From assembly GCA_009617715.1 (NCBI GenBank), contig VTFK01000299.1, positions 248,001 to 312,000 on the forward strand: 64,000 nucleotides of DNA, read 5' to 3'. This DNA comes from Plectrocnemia conspersa. Its lineage: Eukaryota; Arthropoda; Insecta; Trichoptera; Polycentropodidae. Numbering within the stretch: the first letter of the stretch is position 1; each line of letters starts with the position of its first letter. Of this stretch, positions 38,801 through 47,300 are shown one piece after another. The notes below the pieces were generated by a model that worked only from the letters and a program-made list of their open reading frames with translations, was not told the DNA's origin and did not search any database. The translations under genes were made by a program, and so were the position numbers.

Positions 38801-41652
38801 ACCCACTACGTATGTATTGTATAATATATAAATTTATATTTGATTTAGGTGTATGTTTTAATTATTGACTTTATTTGTAGAGGTTTGGATAGCTCGTCTT
38901 GTTCGCAATGCATCTCGTTATTGAAGAGACTGTCGCAAGAAGGCAGAACGATCATCTGCACCATACATCAACCATCAGCTCTCTTGTTCGAGATGTTTGA
39001 TAAGCTGTACGCTTTAGCTAATGGCTTTTGTATTTATAGAGGTCCAGTGAAAGAACTGATTCCGTTCTTAGGCTCGCAAGGATTTGTTTGTCCACCGTTC
39101 CACAATCCGGCCGATTATCGTAATTATTCTTTCTTGTTTATGTGAAACTATAATTTATATAACAAACAAATTAATTATGTTGCTTTATAGTGATTGAAAT
39201 TGCCATCGATGATCATAATGTGGATCTTGAAAAAATGTCTGAGGCTGCATCCCTCACTGCTAAAGAGGAAAACAAAAAGGAATTGCAGAGTAAAGATAAA
39301 GGTATGTTCCTTTTCCGGATGAATCGTACATAAATCGATGAGTTCGGCAAGTTTGCAGCCCGAAGTAAAGTTCCAAATGAATGATAATGTGCTAATGCTA
39401 TCTGAATGCAACACAGCCACCTTATATTATTGCTGCTAACAGCTTTGACAAATGGTGAACGGGTTTATTATAGGCAATTAGGCCTAAGGTACGTATTTGA
39501 AAAAAAACGGACATGTTCAAATATTCTTCGAGGTAGTCTACCAGGGAACAATGGTATTTGTTTTGAACGTGCAATACTTTATAACACAGTCTTGATTTTA
39601 TACGCCATGTTTACATTTTTTTAATGTCTAGCAATCTCTATTTTTAATGCAGAATTTTCAAACTATTTATTTTCAAGGGTTGATTCCTAAAGTGTCTTTA
39701 TATAAATTACGATTTCCCTTGCGGGTGATTTATAAGCAGAGCGGCTTTGTGTAAGATAAATATATTAATAACTATCTAGGTCTGCCATCAGCTGTTGAAC
39801 TCATAATCTTGCACAGCGCACTCGTGATTTTTGTTTATTGCTTTCTTATTAATGAACTTTAGGCGTTTTAAGAAATCAGAAATATTTACTATATAAGAAT
39901 CAATGTCGGGCATAGTGTTTCATACATTTTATTATTATGTTTTTCTTTTGCAGATAAGAATGGTAATGGAATTGTTTATGGAAATAACTACGAGGATTCA
40001 TATAGGACTAAAAACAGTAGCATCAGTAGTTATTCTACGGAGTCTGATTTAAAATTCAAAGGGCACACTCGAGCGAATCAATTGCAACAAACTTGGCTTT
40101 TGTATAAAAGAAATCTAATCACATCTAGTCGTAAATATGTAAGTATATAATACCATCTATCTAGGTTTTACTTTTGCTCAGAAACACCTCAAAATTTCAT
40201 AGTTATATCTACATTGCATATCATTGGTTTGATAAAAAAATCATCAATTACAAATTTATCTTTTGAGATATAGATGAAAAATGTAAGTGAAAAGTTTATA
40301 AATATAGAAGACTCGTTATTGTGCATTCTTTGTTGGAATATTAACTACATTTTTTTAAATTTTATCAGAAGAAAAACAAGCATTTTGTTAGTAGATGAAT
40401 TCTTGCAACTAACTGAGGATATTTTTTTTAATTAGAAATATTATTCACTATATTTTTTTTACTAAGAAATAATATTCTATTTATTACAAATTTGCTTTTA
40501 ATTCATTAGTATCTCTATTGTTGATATTTAAATATTTTAGTTCATAATTATCTTTACATATTTAAATATATACTTATACTTACTTACAATACAATAGCAA
40601 AAACTCAATAAAAATCTTATTTTATTTTCAGTCTTTACTACTGTCTAGATTTATAGCCCACATCTTAATCGGAATTATATTTGGTTATTTGTACTACGAT
40701 GTCGGTCAAAATGCTGAAACTGTTCTAGCCAATTACATCTATTTATATGGATCACTATTACTAGTTGTATACACGGGAAAAATGTCCGTTACATTATCAT
40801 GTATGTATTAAATTTATAATATAATTCATATGTAACATTTTGTATACACAATGGAATAAAAATTCTCATTTTATGTCGTTAATGCTACAGTAATATTTTT
40901 GTTATTAATTACAGTTCCGTTAGAGATGGAGATATTGAAAAGAGAGCATTTCAATAAATGGTACAATTTGTTTCCGTTTATTATATCTACTTTAGCTGTT
41001 GAAGTACCATTTCAAGTACGTATTAGCTTATTATATTTATATTTATAATATATTATTTTAATAAATTATTTTATTCCAGGCAATCTGTTGCGCATCATAT
41101 ATATCAATTAGCTATATAATGACTGGAAATTTATTAGTAAAATTTAGATTGCTGTACTTCTTCTTCATCTCAATATCGACGAGTTTATGTGCTCAAGCGT
41201 GGGGTTACTTTATCGGCGCTACGACTCCAGTCAAAGTGAGTATTGATTCAACGCATTGTTTATTGTATAAAGGTCAAGTTGCTTATAAATTTATCAATGT
41301 ACAGATTGCTGTGTTCGTCGGTCCTGTTCTCGCCGTGCTCCTCTCAGTGTTTGGCTTCTGCATCAGACTTTTCGACACGCCCATCTTCTTCCAGTGGATG
41401 TTTCACGCTTCGTACTTCCGAGCCGGATTCCACAGCTTAGTCTACAGCGTATACGGTATGACTCGTGGAAAGCTGCAATGCGAAGGGACCGAGTTCAAGT
41501 ACTGCCACTATAAGAGCCCTGAGAAGTTTCTGAAGGAGATGGATATTATGAATATAGACATTTGGGGCAATATGGGTCTCGTTATAGGTTTAGGTTTAAT
41601 TATGCATCTATTGACGGCGGGAGCGCTCTGGTGTCGTTTGAACAGGCGGTGA
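20598..41652 (+). CDS. ABCG half-transporter (ABCG1/ABCG4-like), ten exons
   Basis: An ATP-binding cassette subfamily G half-transporter, a membrane protein that dimerises and uses ATP to export lipids or other hydrophobic compounds. Coding exons: 20598-20886, 36057-36174, 38463-38809, 38881-39119, 39191-39301, 39954-40138, 40632-40800, 40915-41015, 41080-41235 and 41305-41652. All junctions are GT/AG with consistent phases, giving 686-687 residues, normal for the family. The nucleotide-binding domain comes first, as in all ABCG proteins: Walker [10 protein letters not shown] (about residues 119-127), signature LSGGQ (about 224), Walker [10 protein letters not shown]-loop GLDSSS and H-loop TIHQP. 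Six membrane segments follow from about residue 433. An in-frame TGA at 20544-20546 supports the ATG at 20598. The one break is an A12 run at 38645-38656 that shifts the frame inside exon 3. The exact paralogue and substrate cannot be told. Confidence 0.95.
23001..23039. repeat. perfect 14-bp-arm hairpin in ABCG intron 1
   Basis: CTGAGACCCATAAA, an 11-nt loop, and the exact reverse complement TTTATGGGTCTCAG. No repeat-element termini were seen around it. Confidence 0.85.
23865..24106. mobile_element. 242-bp pogo/Tc1-type MITE in ABCG intron 1
   Basis: The left end CAGTGGTACCTCGGTTT and the right end, in reverse complement CAGTGGTACTTCGGTTTTCG, form terminal inverted repeats of the type found on Tc1/mariner/pogo elements. 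TA precedes the left end, but the right flank reads TTTA, so the duplication is not clean. It has no coding capacity. The interior repeats a CGAAAACCGAGGCAA-like word four times with variations. It is much GC-richer than its flanks. Confidence 0.75.
24474..24503. repeat. perfect 13-bp-arm hairpin in ABCG intron 1
   Basis: TACCAGAGGTCGC, the loop ATTG, and the exact reverse complement. It is GC-rich compared with its flanks. Confidence 0.85.
26476..26895 (+). pseudogene. Jockey-type LINE, 3' end relic
   Basis: The C-terminal part of a non-LTR retrotransposon reverse transcriptase protein. It begins [12 protein letters not shown], then after frame changes reads [51 protein letters not shown] and [12 protein letters not shown], ending [14 protein letters not shown] at about 26890. 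These blocks, in this order, are the standard Jockey-clade ending. Internal deletion, stops and frameshifts make it dead. It lies in ABCG intron 1, in the same orientation as the gene. Confidence 0.8.
28503..28526. repeat. (AT)n microsatellite
   Basis: Twelve uninterrupted AT units directly after GC. Confidence 0.95.
30413..30472 (+). repeat. dispersed repeat, copy 1 (with 34479-34540)
   Basis: Shares GTGTTTTCTTTGCAATTTCC, TGTGTG.CAATTTATTTTTTGCCT and flanking TTAGTCCTC with the unit 4 kb downstream, same orientation. Weaker similarity extends about 90 bp upstream (CTATTTATRGATTTTTT). Class unknown. Confidence 0.75.
32509..33187. mobile_element. non-autonomous pogo/Tigger-like element
   Basis: The left end CAGTAAGCCCCCTTATAGCG and the right end, in reverse complement AGTCGACCCCCCTATAGCGT, form terminal inverted repeats. 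A second inner pair (CCCCCGTATAGCGTA and, reversed, TACGTTATATGGGGGA) mirrors them. About 680 bp with no transposase frame. The target duplication is not clear. CAG(T)-C-run ends are common among pogo/Tigger elements; the family call is tentative. Confidence 0.6.
33890..34150 (+). other. GC-richer open island in ABCG intron 1
   Basis: An open plus-strand frame of 82 codons (33902-34150) includes [19 protein letters not shown] and several Cys. The base composition is clearly less AT-rich than its surroundings. No domain or credible splice partners were recognised. It could be an enhancer, an old insertion or an unrecognised exon. Confidence 0.2.
34479..34540 (+). repeat. dispersed repeat, copy 2
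   Basis: Second copy of the unit at 30413-30472; both lie in ABCG intron 1. Confidence 0.75.
36057..36174 (+). CDS. ABCG exon 2: Walker A
   Basis: Acceptor TTTCAG|CCAAGAAG and donor TTAAC|GTGAGT. It encodes [20 protein letters not shown] followed by [18 protein letters not shown], the P-loop that binds ATP phosphates. It is isolated by 15.2 kb upstream and 2.3 kb downstream. Confidence 0.95.
36270..36810 (-). pseudogene. non-LTR reverse transcriptase relic in ABCG intron 2
   Basis: Minus-strand frames, broken many times, give DYKKAFDCVRYDF (the catalytic A-block with the first Asp), [15 protein letters not shown], a weak match to NGGVK, and further on [11 protein letters not shown]. These are the landmarks, in order, of the LINE proteins annotated as endonuclease-reverse transcriptases with YTKAFDCV...GGVKI...ILKFFGHI. 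The clade (RTE- or CR1-like) is uncertain. A GC-rich block at 36885-36970 may be another part. Confidence 0.6.
36811..38462 (+). other. ABCG intron 2, remainder
   Basis: AT-rich, with runs of TATATA at about 37780-37830 and 38110-38130. No exon or element termini were seen beyond the LINE relic. Confidence 0.5.
38463..38809 (+). pseudogene. ABCG exon 3 with A12 frameshift
   Basis: Acceptor TTTTATAG, donor ACTAC|GTATGT. It encodes the beta-sheet and helical part of the ATP-binding domain, with the Q-loop (YIQQDD), then [16 protein letters not shown] and Walker B ILFLDEPT. The frame breaks in the A run at 38645-38656: as written, translation ends at TAG 38692-38694, while the downstream half is intact in another frame. 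One more A, or two fewer, would join the halves. Every other exon is intact, so an assembly or read error, or transcriptional slippage, is likelier than a real pseudogene. Typed as broken only because that is what the sequence shows. Confidence 0.85.
38881..39119 (+). CDS. ABCG exon 4: D-loop and H-loop
   Basis: Acceptor TTTGTAG, donor TATC|GTAATT. It encodes [19 protein letters not shown], then [20 protein letters not shown] and [10 protein letters not shown]. It completes the ATP-binding domain; the His of TIHQP is the switch-loop residue. Confidence 0.95.
39191..39301 (+). CDS. ABCG exon 5: start of linker
   Basis: Acceptor CTTTATAG, donor AAAG|GTATGT, phase 1 on both sides. It encodes [20 protein letters not shown] and a Lys/Glu-rich stretch. 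The charged cytosolic linker between the ATPase and membrane domains starts here. Confidence 0.9.
39954..40138 (+). CDS. ABCG exon 6: linker to first membrane helix
   Basis: Acceptor CTTTTGCAG, donor AAATAT|GTAAGT, phase 0 at the end. It encodes a Ser/Asn/Tyr-rich linker, then [20 protein letters not shown], the amphipathic connecting helix typical of ABCG proteins just before the first membrane segment. Confidence 0.9.
40632..40800 (+). CDS. ABCG exon 7: membrane helices 1-2
   Basis: Acceptor TATTTTCAG, donor TTATCAT|GTATGT, phase 1. It encodes [20 protein letters not shown] (helix 1) and [20 protein letters not shown] (helix 2). Confidence 0.95.
40915..41015 (+). CDS. ABCG exon 8: membrane helix 3
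   Basis: Acceptor AATTACAG, donor TTTCAA|GTACGT. It encodes [20 protein letters not shown] and [12 protein letters not shown]. The FPLE..IL.REH.N.WY motif is the conserved ABCG stretch between helices 2 and 3. Confidence 0.95.
41080..41235 (+). CDS. ABCG exon 9: membrane helices 3-4
   Basis: Acceptor TTATTCCAG, donor GTCAAA|GTGAGT. It ends [18 protein letters not shown], the conserved stretch after helix 4. Phase 0 at both ends. The next intron is only 69 nt and has no stop in frame. Confidence 0.95.
41236..41304 (+). other. 69-nt stopless intron of ABCG
   Basis: GTGAGT...ATGTACAG, flanked by phase-0 exons. Its length is a multiple of three and it has no stop, so retention would add 23 residues between GATTPVK and IAVFVGPVL without shifting the frame. 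Family alignment from memory (TTPVKIAVFVGP continuous) says it is normally spliced. Confidence 0.85.
41305..41652 (+). CDS. ABCG exon 10: helices 5-6 and stop
   Basis: Begins [18 protein letters not shown] (helix 5), continues with the extracellular loop [20 protein letters not shown], whose Cys residues may form disulphides as in ABCG relatives, then helix 6 [18 protein letters not shown] and the C-terminus CRLNRR. TGA at 41650-41652. Confidence 0.95.
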   Translation: MAVFVGPVLAVLLSVFGFCIRLFDTPIFFQWMFHASYFRAGFHSLVYSVYGMTRGKLQCEGTEFKYCHYKSPEKFLKEMDIMNIDIWGNMGLVIGLGLIMHLLTAGALWCRLNRR

Positions 41653-42175
41653 ATCGACTGTTCAGATGTGAGGGTTTTAAAAGCATTGGTGGTATTCTCA
41701 CAATAGTAAAGTATAGAGCAGCGTTTTTGGCAGCAGGACGCACACTGCAATTGTTATGATTTTGAATCGTTTTGATGGTTAGTAGTGATAAGAGCGAGGA
41801 TGAGTCAAATGAAAACATTAAATATTTATCTCATACATTCTACTGCACCTCTTTGTTGCACATGAATCTCTCTTCTCCCATTGCCAAGAACTAGAAGATA
41901 AGGCGATGTTTGAGACACCTTTAGTCAAAATCTTTAATCATTGAACTAGTATGCTCTCAGAATCACCCCTCGTCCCAAAAGTAAGCCTTACATCATCCTT
42001 GACTTTCAGTGGGTTTCACCTTTTCACTACACAAAACTCGAATGAAACTTATTGTTTTTTAGTGGCATTTTAAGCTACTACCGTGCCTTCGTATTGCATG
42101 TCTGATTCGTACTGCCACTTACTTTCACCCTACATTTTAAATTTATATAGCACATGTTAAATATCCTCGATTGTC

Positions 42176-42181
42176 AATAAA
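42176..42181 (+). terminator. candidate poly(A) signal of ABCG
   Basis: AATAAA lies 524 nt after the ABCG stop, followed by T-rich and then GT-containing sequence (TTGTGGCAATGTAGCTGTC). It is the first canonical hexamer seen after the stop, but its use is inferred. Confidence 0.45.
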
Positions 42182-43941
42182 CATATTTTTTAATCTTTTG
42201 CCACATTGTGGCAATGTAGCTGTCTTTGCTTTTATGCCACTCATCTGACGAATTTCGAATCAATGCTTTAATAATCGCACGCAGTATAGAACAAGACTGA
42301 AATTTTTTTGCCAGATTTAGAAATGCTTTGAAGGACGTGATATTTTTTTAATTTAGGATTGTGTCATAATTATTTTCGATTTAGTAAACATTCCCCAAAT
42401 TCCTCCATGATGTATTATGTATACAGAATATTTATTTATTCGAGACTCATTTTATACTTAAATTGCCAATGATTATAAAAAAAACTAGCTTAAGTTTCAT
42501 TATGTGATTATATATTATTTAAAAATTAGTTCCTTTATTTATTATTCGCTCGAATGCCAATAAATCTCATCTTGAATTCGCAAAACCTCTCAATAATAAA
42601 TTTATATTCTTAATGTGACATTAAAGCCAAAGATCTTTAATCGTTTAAATATTTTTTTTTATATTCCCTTTATAATTAGTTTAATTTTTATTAATCTTTA
42701 TTTTTAACTAAGAAGATCAACCATTGCTATCTTGAGGGTATTCGGTGCTGGAAAACACCATTGTGTTGATAGTATATGGGAAACGGATATAATATGAAAA
42801 TATCATTATCGCTCGACATTTTTAAATAAATATTTATAAAACTACAAATAAATGTAGTATTAATGCGATATGTAAACAGTACAGTGATATTCCATAAAAT
42901 TGTCAGTGATATTTTATGAAATAATAACATTATTATTTATTATAAGTAGTTAAGTAGTATATTATGAATTTTAATAATTACATATTAATTTTCTACAACT
43001 GCATAAATCGATTTTTCATAGTCAATTATGTTGTATTTTTGCTTTCGGATTAAAGCAACTCAAAGATCTATAAAGTATTGTTATATAATTATCGATAGTG
43101 TTGTATGCATAAAGAAAACAATAAAAAATGTACAAATAAAAGATCTGTATTTTATTTTAACCATACACAATTATTAAATAACTAATTCAGAAGAGTTTTT
43201 TTTATTAAAAGCCACATTTCAATAAACATAGTTTGATCACAGAAAAGTATATTCCACAACATAAAAAGTGAGATTCCCACTAAAAATATTTACGCATCCA
43301 TATGCGAAAGAAAAAACTTAACAATGTATTTACCATTAAATGTATGTTTTTTATCATGGGCAGTCAATTAATTAAAAAAAATTTTTTTTTTAATGTTAGA
43401 ATGAAATAAAATGTATTATGCAATTGCAAAAATGGTCCCACTTTACTTCAATAATATCAATTGTTAAAAAAGTACAATTATTATCTTTTTAAAACGGTAT
43501 TATAAACATATGTAACAATTATATTAAATTATTAAAATAAAATATATTTACAAGGCAACTCGTAAAAAAATGCACCAGTATACGAATTCACGATTTGTAA
43601 ACTACAAATTATATAATTTTAAGCAATCTTTAATTTAAAATCACTTCTATTAGTATTATTGTAAAATCAAACAATTAGTAGGAACATTATAAATTAATAA
43701 ATGTTACATACAAATATTGTCTTTTCATTAACCCTTCAATCCTTATTATTGAGAGTAAAAATAAATAACTGGATATTGAAGGACGAAGAGTTAAAACTGA
43801 GGTATACTACGATAATAATATATGAACAACCTCAACTTAATACCTGAATAATAATTATCATTAACAACTAATTTAAAACATTTTCAACATAATTAATACA
43901 CATTATGCAGTTGTATTAATAATCACATAAATAAATATATA

Positions 43942-43947
43942 TTTATT
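43942..43947 (-). terminator. candidate poly(A) signal of bestrophin
   Basis: TTTATT on the plus strand is AATAAA on the minus strand, about 175 nt after the bestrophin stop. Other A-rich hexamers lie nearby, so the exact site is uncertain. Confidence 0.4.
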
Positions 43948-44120
43948 TTTATTCAATAAAAGCGTGTTTTAATTTATCATGCTCGATTTATAAAGTTGCC
44001 TAATAATTAAAGCTTCATTGTGAATGAATGTGTTTATAAAAAAACTTATACACACTGTAACGAGTTAGTCAATTAAAATAAGCACTATTTATGTCGATTA
44101 AAACGAAACGGAAACGAATA

Positions 44121-44386
44121 TCATGATTTTGATACAGTTTCATCGCTTTTCTTAAGATTATCCGGTGAAACACTCCCTTGGCTGTCTCTGATGAGACTAA
44201 GTAACACTTCGTTATCCACAGAGTCCACTCCGATGTTCTGCTGGGCACTCACCGATCTTGCCAACAGTTTCTGTTTATACTTCTCCTGTCTCTCCTTCTC
44301 CCGGATGCTCTTCAAACGATCGAAACCATCTTCTTTGATCTCTAACTCCGACGAAGACGTGCTGATAGTTTCGTCGTCTTCAGCAA
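44121..44386 (-). CDS. bestrophin exon K: C-terminus and stop
   Basis: Acceptor TATTTTACAG. Encodes an acidic start ([20 protein letters not shown]), a charged stretch rich in Lys and Glu ([18 protein letters not shown]) that could form a short coiled coil, and ends [15 protein letters not shown] at 44121-44123. Separated from exon J by 3.96 kb containing a transposon. Confidence 0.9.
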
Positions 44387-47300
44387 CTGTAAAATAACAT
44401 GAACTATAGTCCCAAAAGAAATATTAAAATATTTATAATATTCATAACACACCCAGATATTATATTACTATTTACATAATCATGCTTTTTTAATACTAAA
44501 AATACTTTTATATATGTATACAATACGTACATAAAGGTTATTACACACACAGATAATAACGTGTATAATCTTACCTGCATTGGGGTGAAAATATTAATAT
44601 ATTTTTGCAAATCATAAACGTAAGAGTGAATTCTATATTATTTTATTAAAGGCTACAATTATTTTTGATGAAATTCTTGGACACTTTTTCAGCTATTTTA
44701 TTATAGCATGTGGAAATTAGTGAAAATGATTCGAAGAGACATTGTATAATTAACAAAATTAAGGGGTATTTTAATTATATTAAGCAGAGTTTGTAAACAT
44801 ATGGAACCCATAGAGGTGGCAAAATTTTACTATAAAGTAGAATTGTCAGTTTAATATTATTAGCAACAATAATAAAAATAATCGATATTTGCAACGCAGC
44901 TGAAAAATAAATAGTTCTTTCCAACTAGTATACAGTAACTACTGATGGTGCTTGAAATATAACTGGTGAGGAAAATATTTTGTTACCTTATTTACCAAAC
45001 ATATTGAGCATTTAGTTCTAGACTTATAACAATATATTATAACAAGAATAGTCCATTTAATAGCTGCATGCGAAAAGACCTATACCATCATTGTTAATTT
45101 AAGTCAACTCAGTATACAATGGTTTACTTTTGTACAACTATGTCCAATACTTAAGTCACAAAAAAGTGTAATACTTCAACCTTTCATTGAGTGTTTGATT
45201 TCTGTTTACTTTTATGTAAATTAAATATTAAATTGAAAGTGTAAACAAGACAGTTTTGCTTGCTTTAATCCAAGCATTCAAAGCTTGTGATAAGTATGAC
45301 ATTTCTAATAGACTGAAAGTTTTTCTAAATATAAACAAAATCATATCGAGTTTTCGGTAGTAAATCAATCATTTACTAGTCCAGTCAAATAAGGCGAATT
45401 AAAGGCTAAACCTCGGAATGAAAGATAACAAGCTGAAATTTTGCACAGATTTTCGTATTGATGTTTTAAGGACAGGGTGAAAAGTCTCATAAAATATCGT
45501 GTCTGCTAATCAAGATATCAAAAGTCAAAGGTCACAAAATTTGTTTTTTTGCAAATATCTCGCATTTTATGCGTCGCACGTCATTAGATGCTTTACAAAA
45601 CTTGTAAAGCATAAAATTTTCTACAAGTTTGGTTATAATATTTGTTTTGTATCCTTAACCGTTTTTGAGATATAGCGCGAAGAGTGGGAGGCGTACATCC
45701 GTTTATAGAATCCAGCGAGTATTTCTACCTGCTTAACTTGGTATAAGCTTTGAAAAAGTAAGCAATCGTGAAAAAAGTGGTCTCGGCAAGTCGTTTGAAC
45801 CATAATTTTATTACTTTTTTTATTGTATTATTAGGAATTATGAATGAAATATTGCTCGACTAGAAATTTGTGAGAAAAAATTGAAAGAGTTGAATGATGT
45901 CCTTACGGAGTATGTACCAGATGATAAGAAGATCATTTCCAAATTAAGAGAAAAATATTTAACTGACATTATAATTACAACGAAGATTGGATCATTCCCT
46001 ATTTTTTCTTTTCCCGATTGCTCAGGCTTAAATTTTATCCATAGCTTGGTATGAAAATAAAAAAGGCACTTCGGAAGAAGAACACTTTGCGCGTAGTGGA
46101 AGCTGCTGCGGCGATTATTAGAGAAGATATTCGATCTTCTGTTGTTGAGACCAAGTCCCTATCCGCCCCCCGAGTAAAAAATATTAATGAAGAAATTCCG
46201 AAAACTTTATTACATTTTCTGCAAGAAGTATTATATATGTATTATAAAGAACAGAAAAGGAAAGACGGGGCATTTTAAAACGAAATACACAGCTATAAGT
46301 CATGCTATAATGACTTCCATACGAAAATGGTCCTTTTCTTCGCAGTTATTAATAGGCCTATCTGTATTTCTTCATAGAAGAAATACAGATAGGCCAAACA
46401 TCCATAAAGACTTTTGGATGTTTTGTCAAGTTTAGGTTTTTTCGCTTCATATAGTGATACTGTAAAATGTTAAATTTCAGCTGTTTATCACCCACAGCCT
46501 CTTAATCAACCATCAGAGTCAAGTGCCTTAGTACAGTATGCAGCGGATAATGCAGAAAAATATTTATACTCTTGATGGCTATAATACTGTTCATATAATG
46601 GGAATGATAAAAATAATAACTTCAAAATCTGAAGTTATATCCGATGACCGCATAAAGAAATTTACAACAAAACCAAGTGCAAAAGAGTTAGCAGCACTAT
46701 CACATATACCCCTTCTAGTGTATGGAAATCATGTCGTACCCGGATTGAGCAAGAGATTCAAGTTCGAAATTTTAATGATGTAGAAGAACTAACCGAACAA
46801 ATATTTAATGTAGTTGATTTGTTGTGGATGTACGGAAAGTGGAAAAATAGCTCACCGTTGCCAGGGTGGAATGGATTTATTGAACAACTTACAAAAACAA
46901 TGAGAACTTTGTAACTTCTCGGATTCTGTTTCTTACTTTTATTCATCATCCTGCGAGTAATATGGACACAATTTACAACACATTACAGTGTACTACAAAC
47001 ACTGCCAAGAAACATGAACAAAGAACATGCTTAATAACTTTGATCAGCCGTTGTACATAAAAGCACGTGAAATCGTAGCAGCTTCAGATGCTAACTCAGA
47101 CTTGTCCAGAGTAGTTGTGAAACTAGGAGGCTTTCATATGCTTATGTCTTTTATTGGATGCATAGGGTATATAATGAATGGAAGCTGAATCAAGGAAGCT
47201 CTCAGTACAATTTATGCTTCGAATTTTGTCGACAAAATGTTGGATGGTCACGCTTTTGCAAGAAGTATCAGAGGCCATACGCTATTAATTTTTCCATTAT

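Larger units (their letters stand above)
41653..44120. other. intergenic space between convergent stop codons
   Basis: 2.47 kb separate the stop codons of ABCG (plus) and bestrophin (minus). It should contain both 3' UTRs. No other gene was seen. Candidate poly(A) hexamers occur on both strands. Confidence 0.7.
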
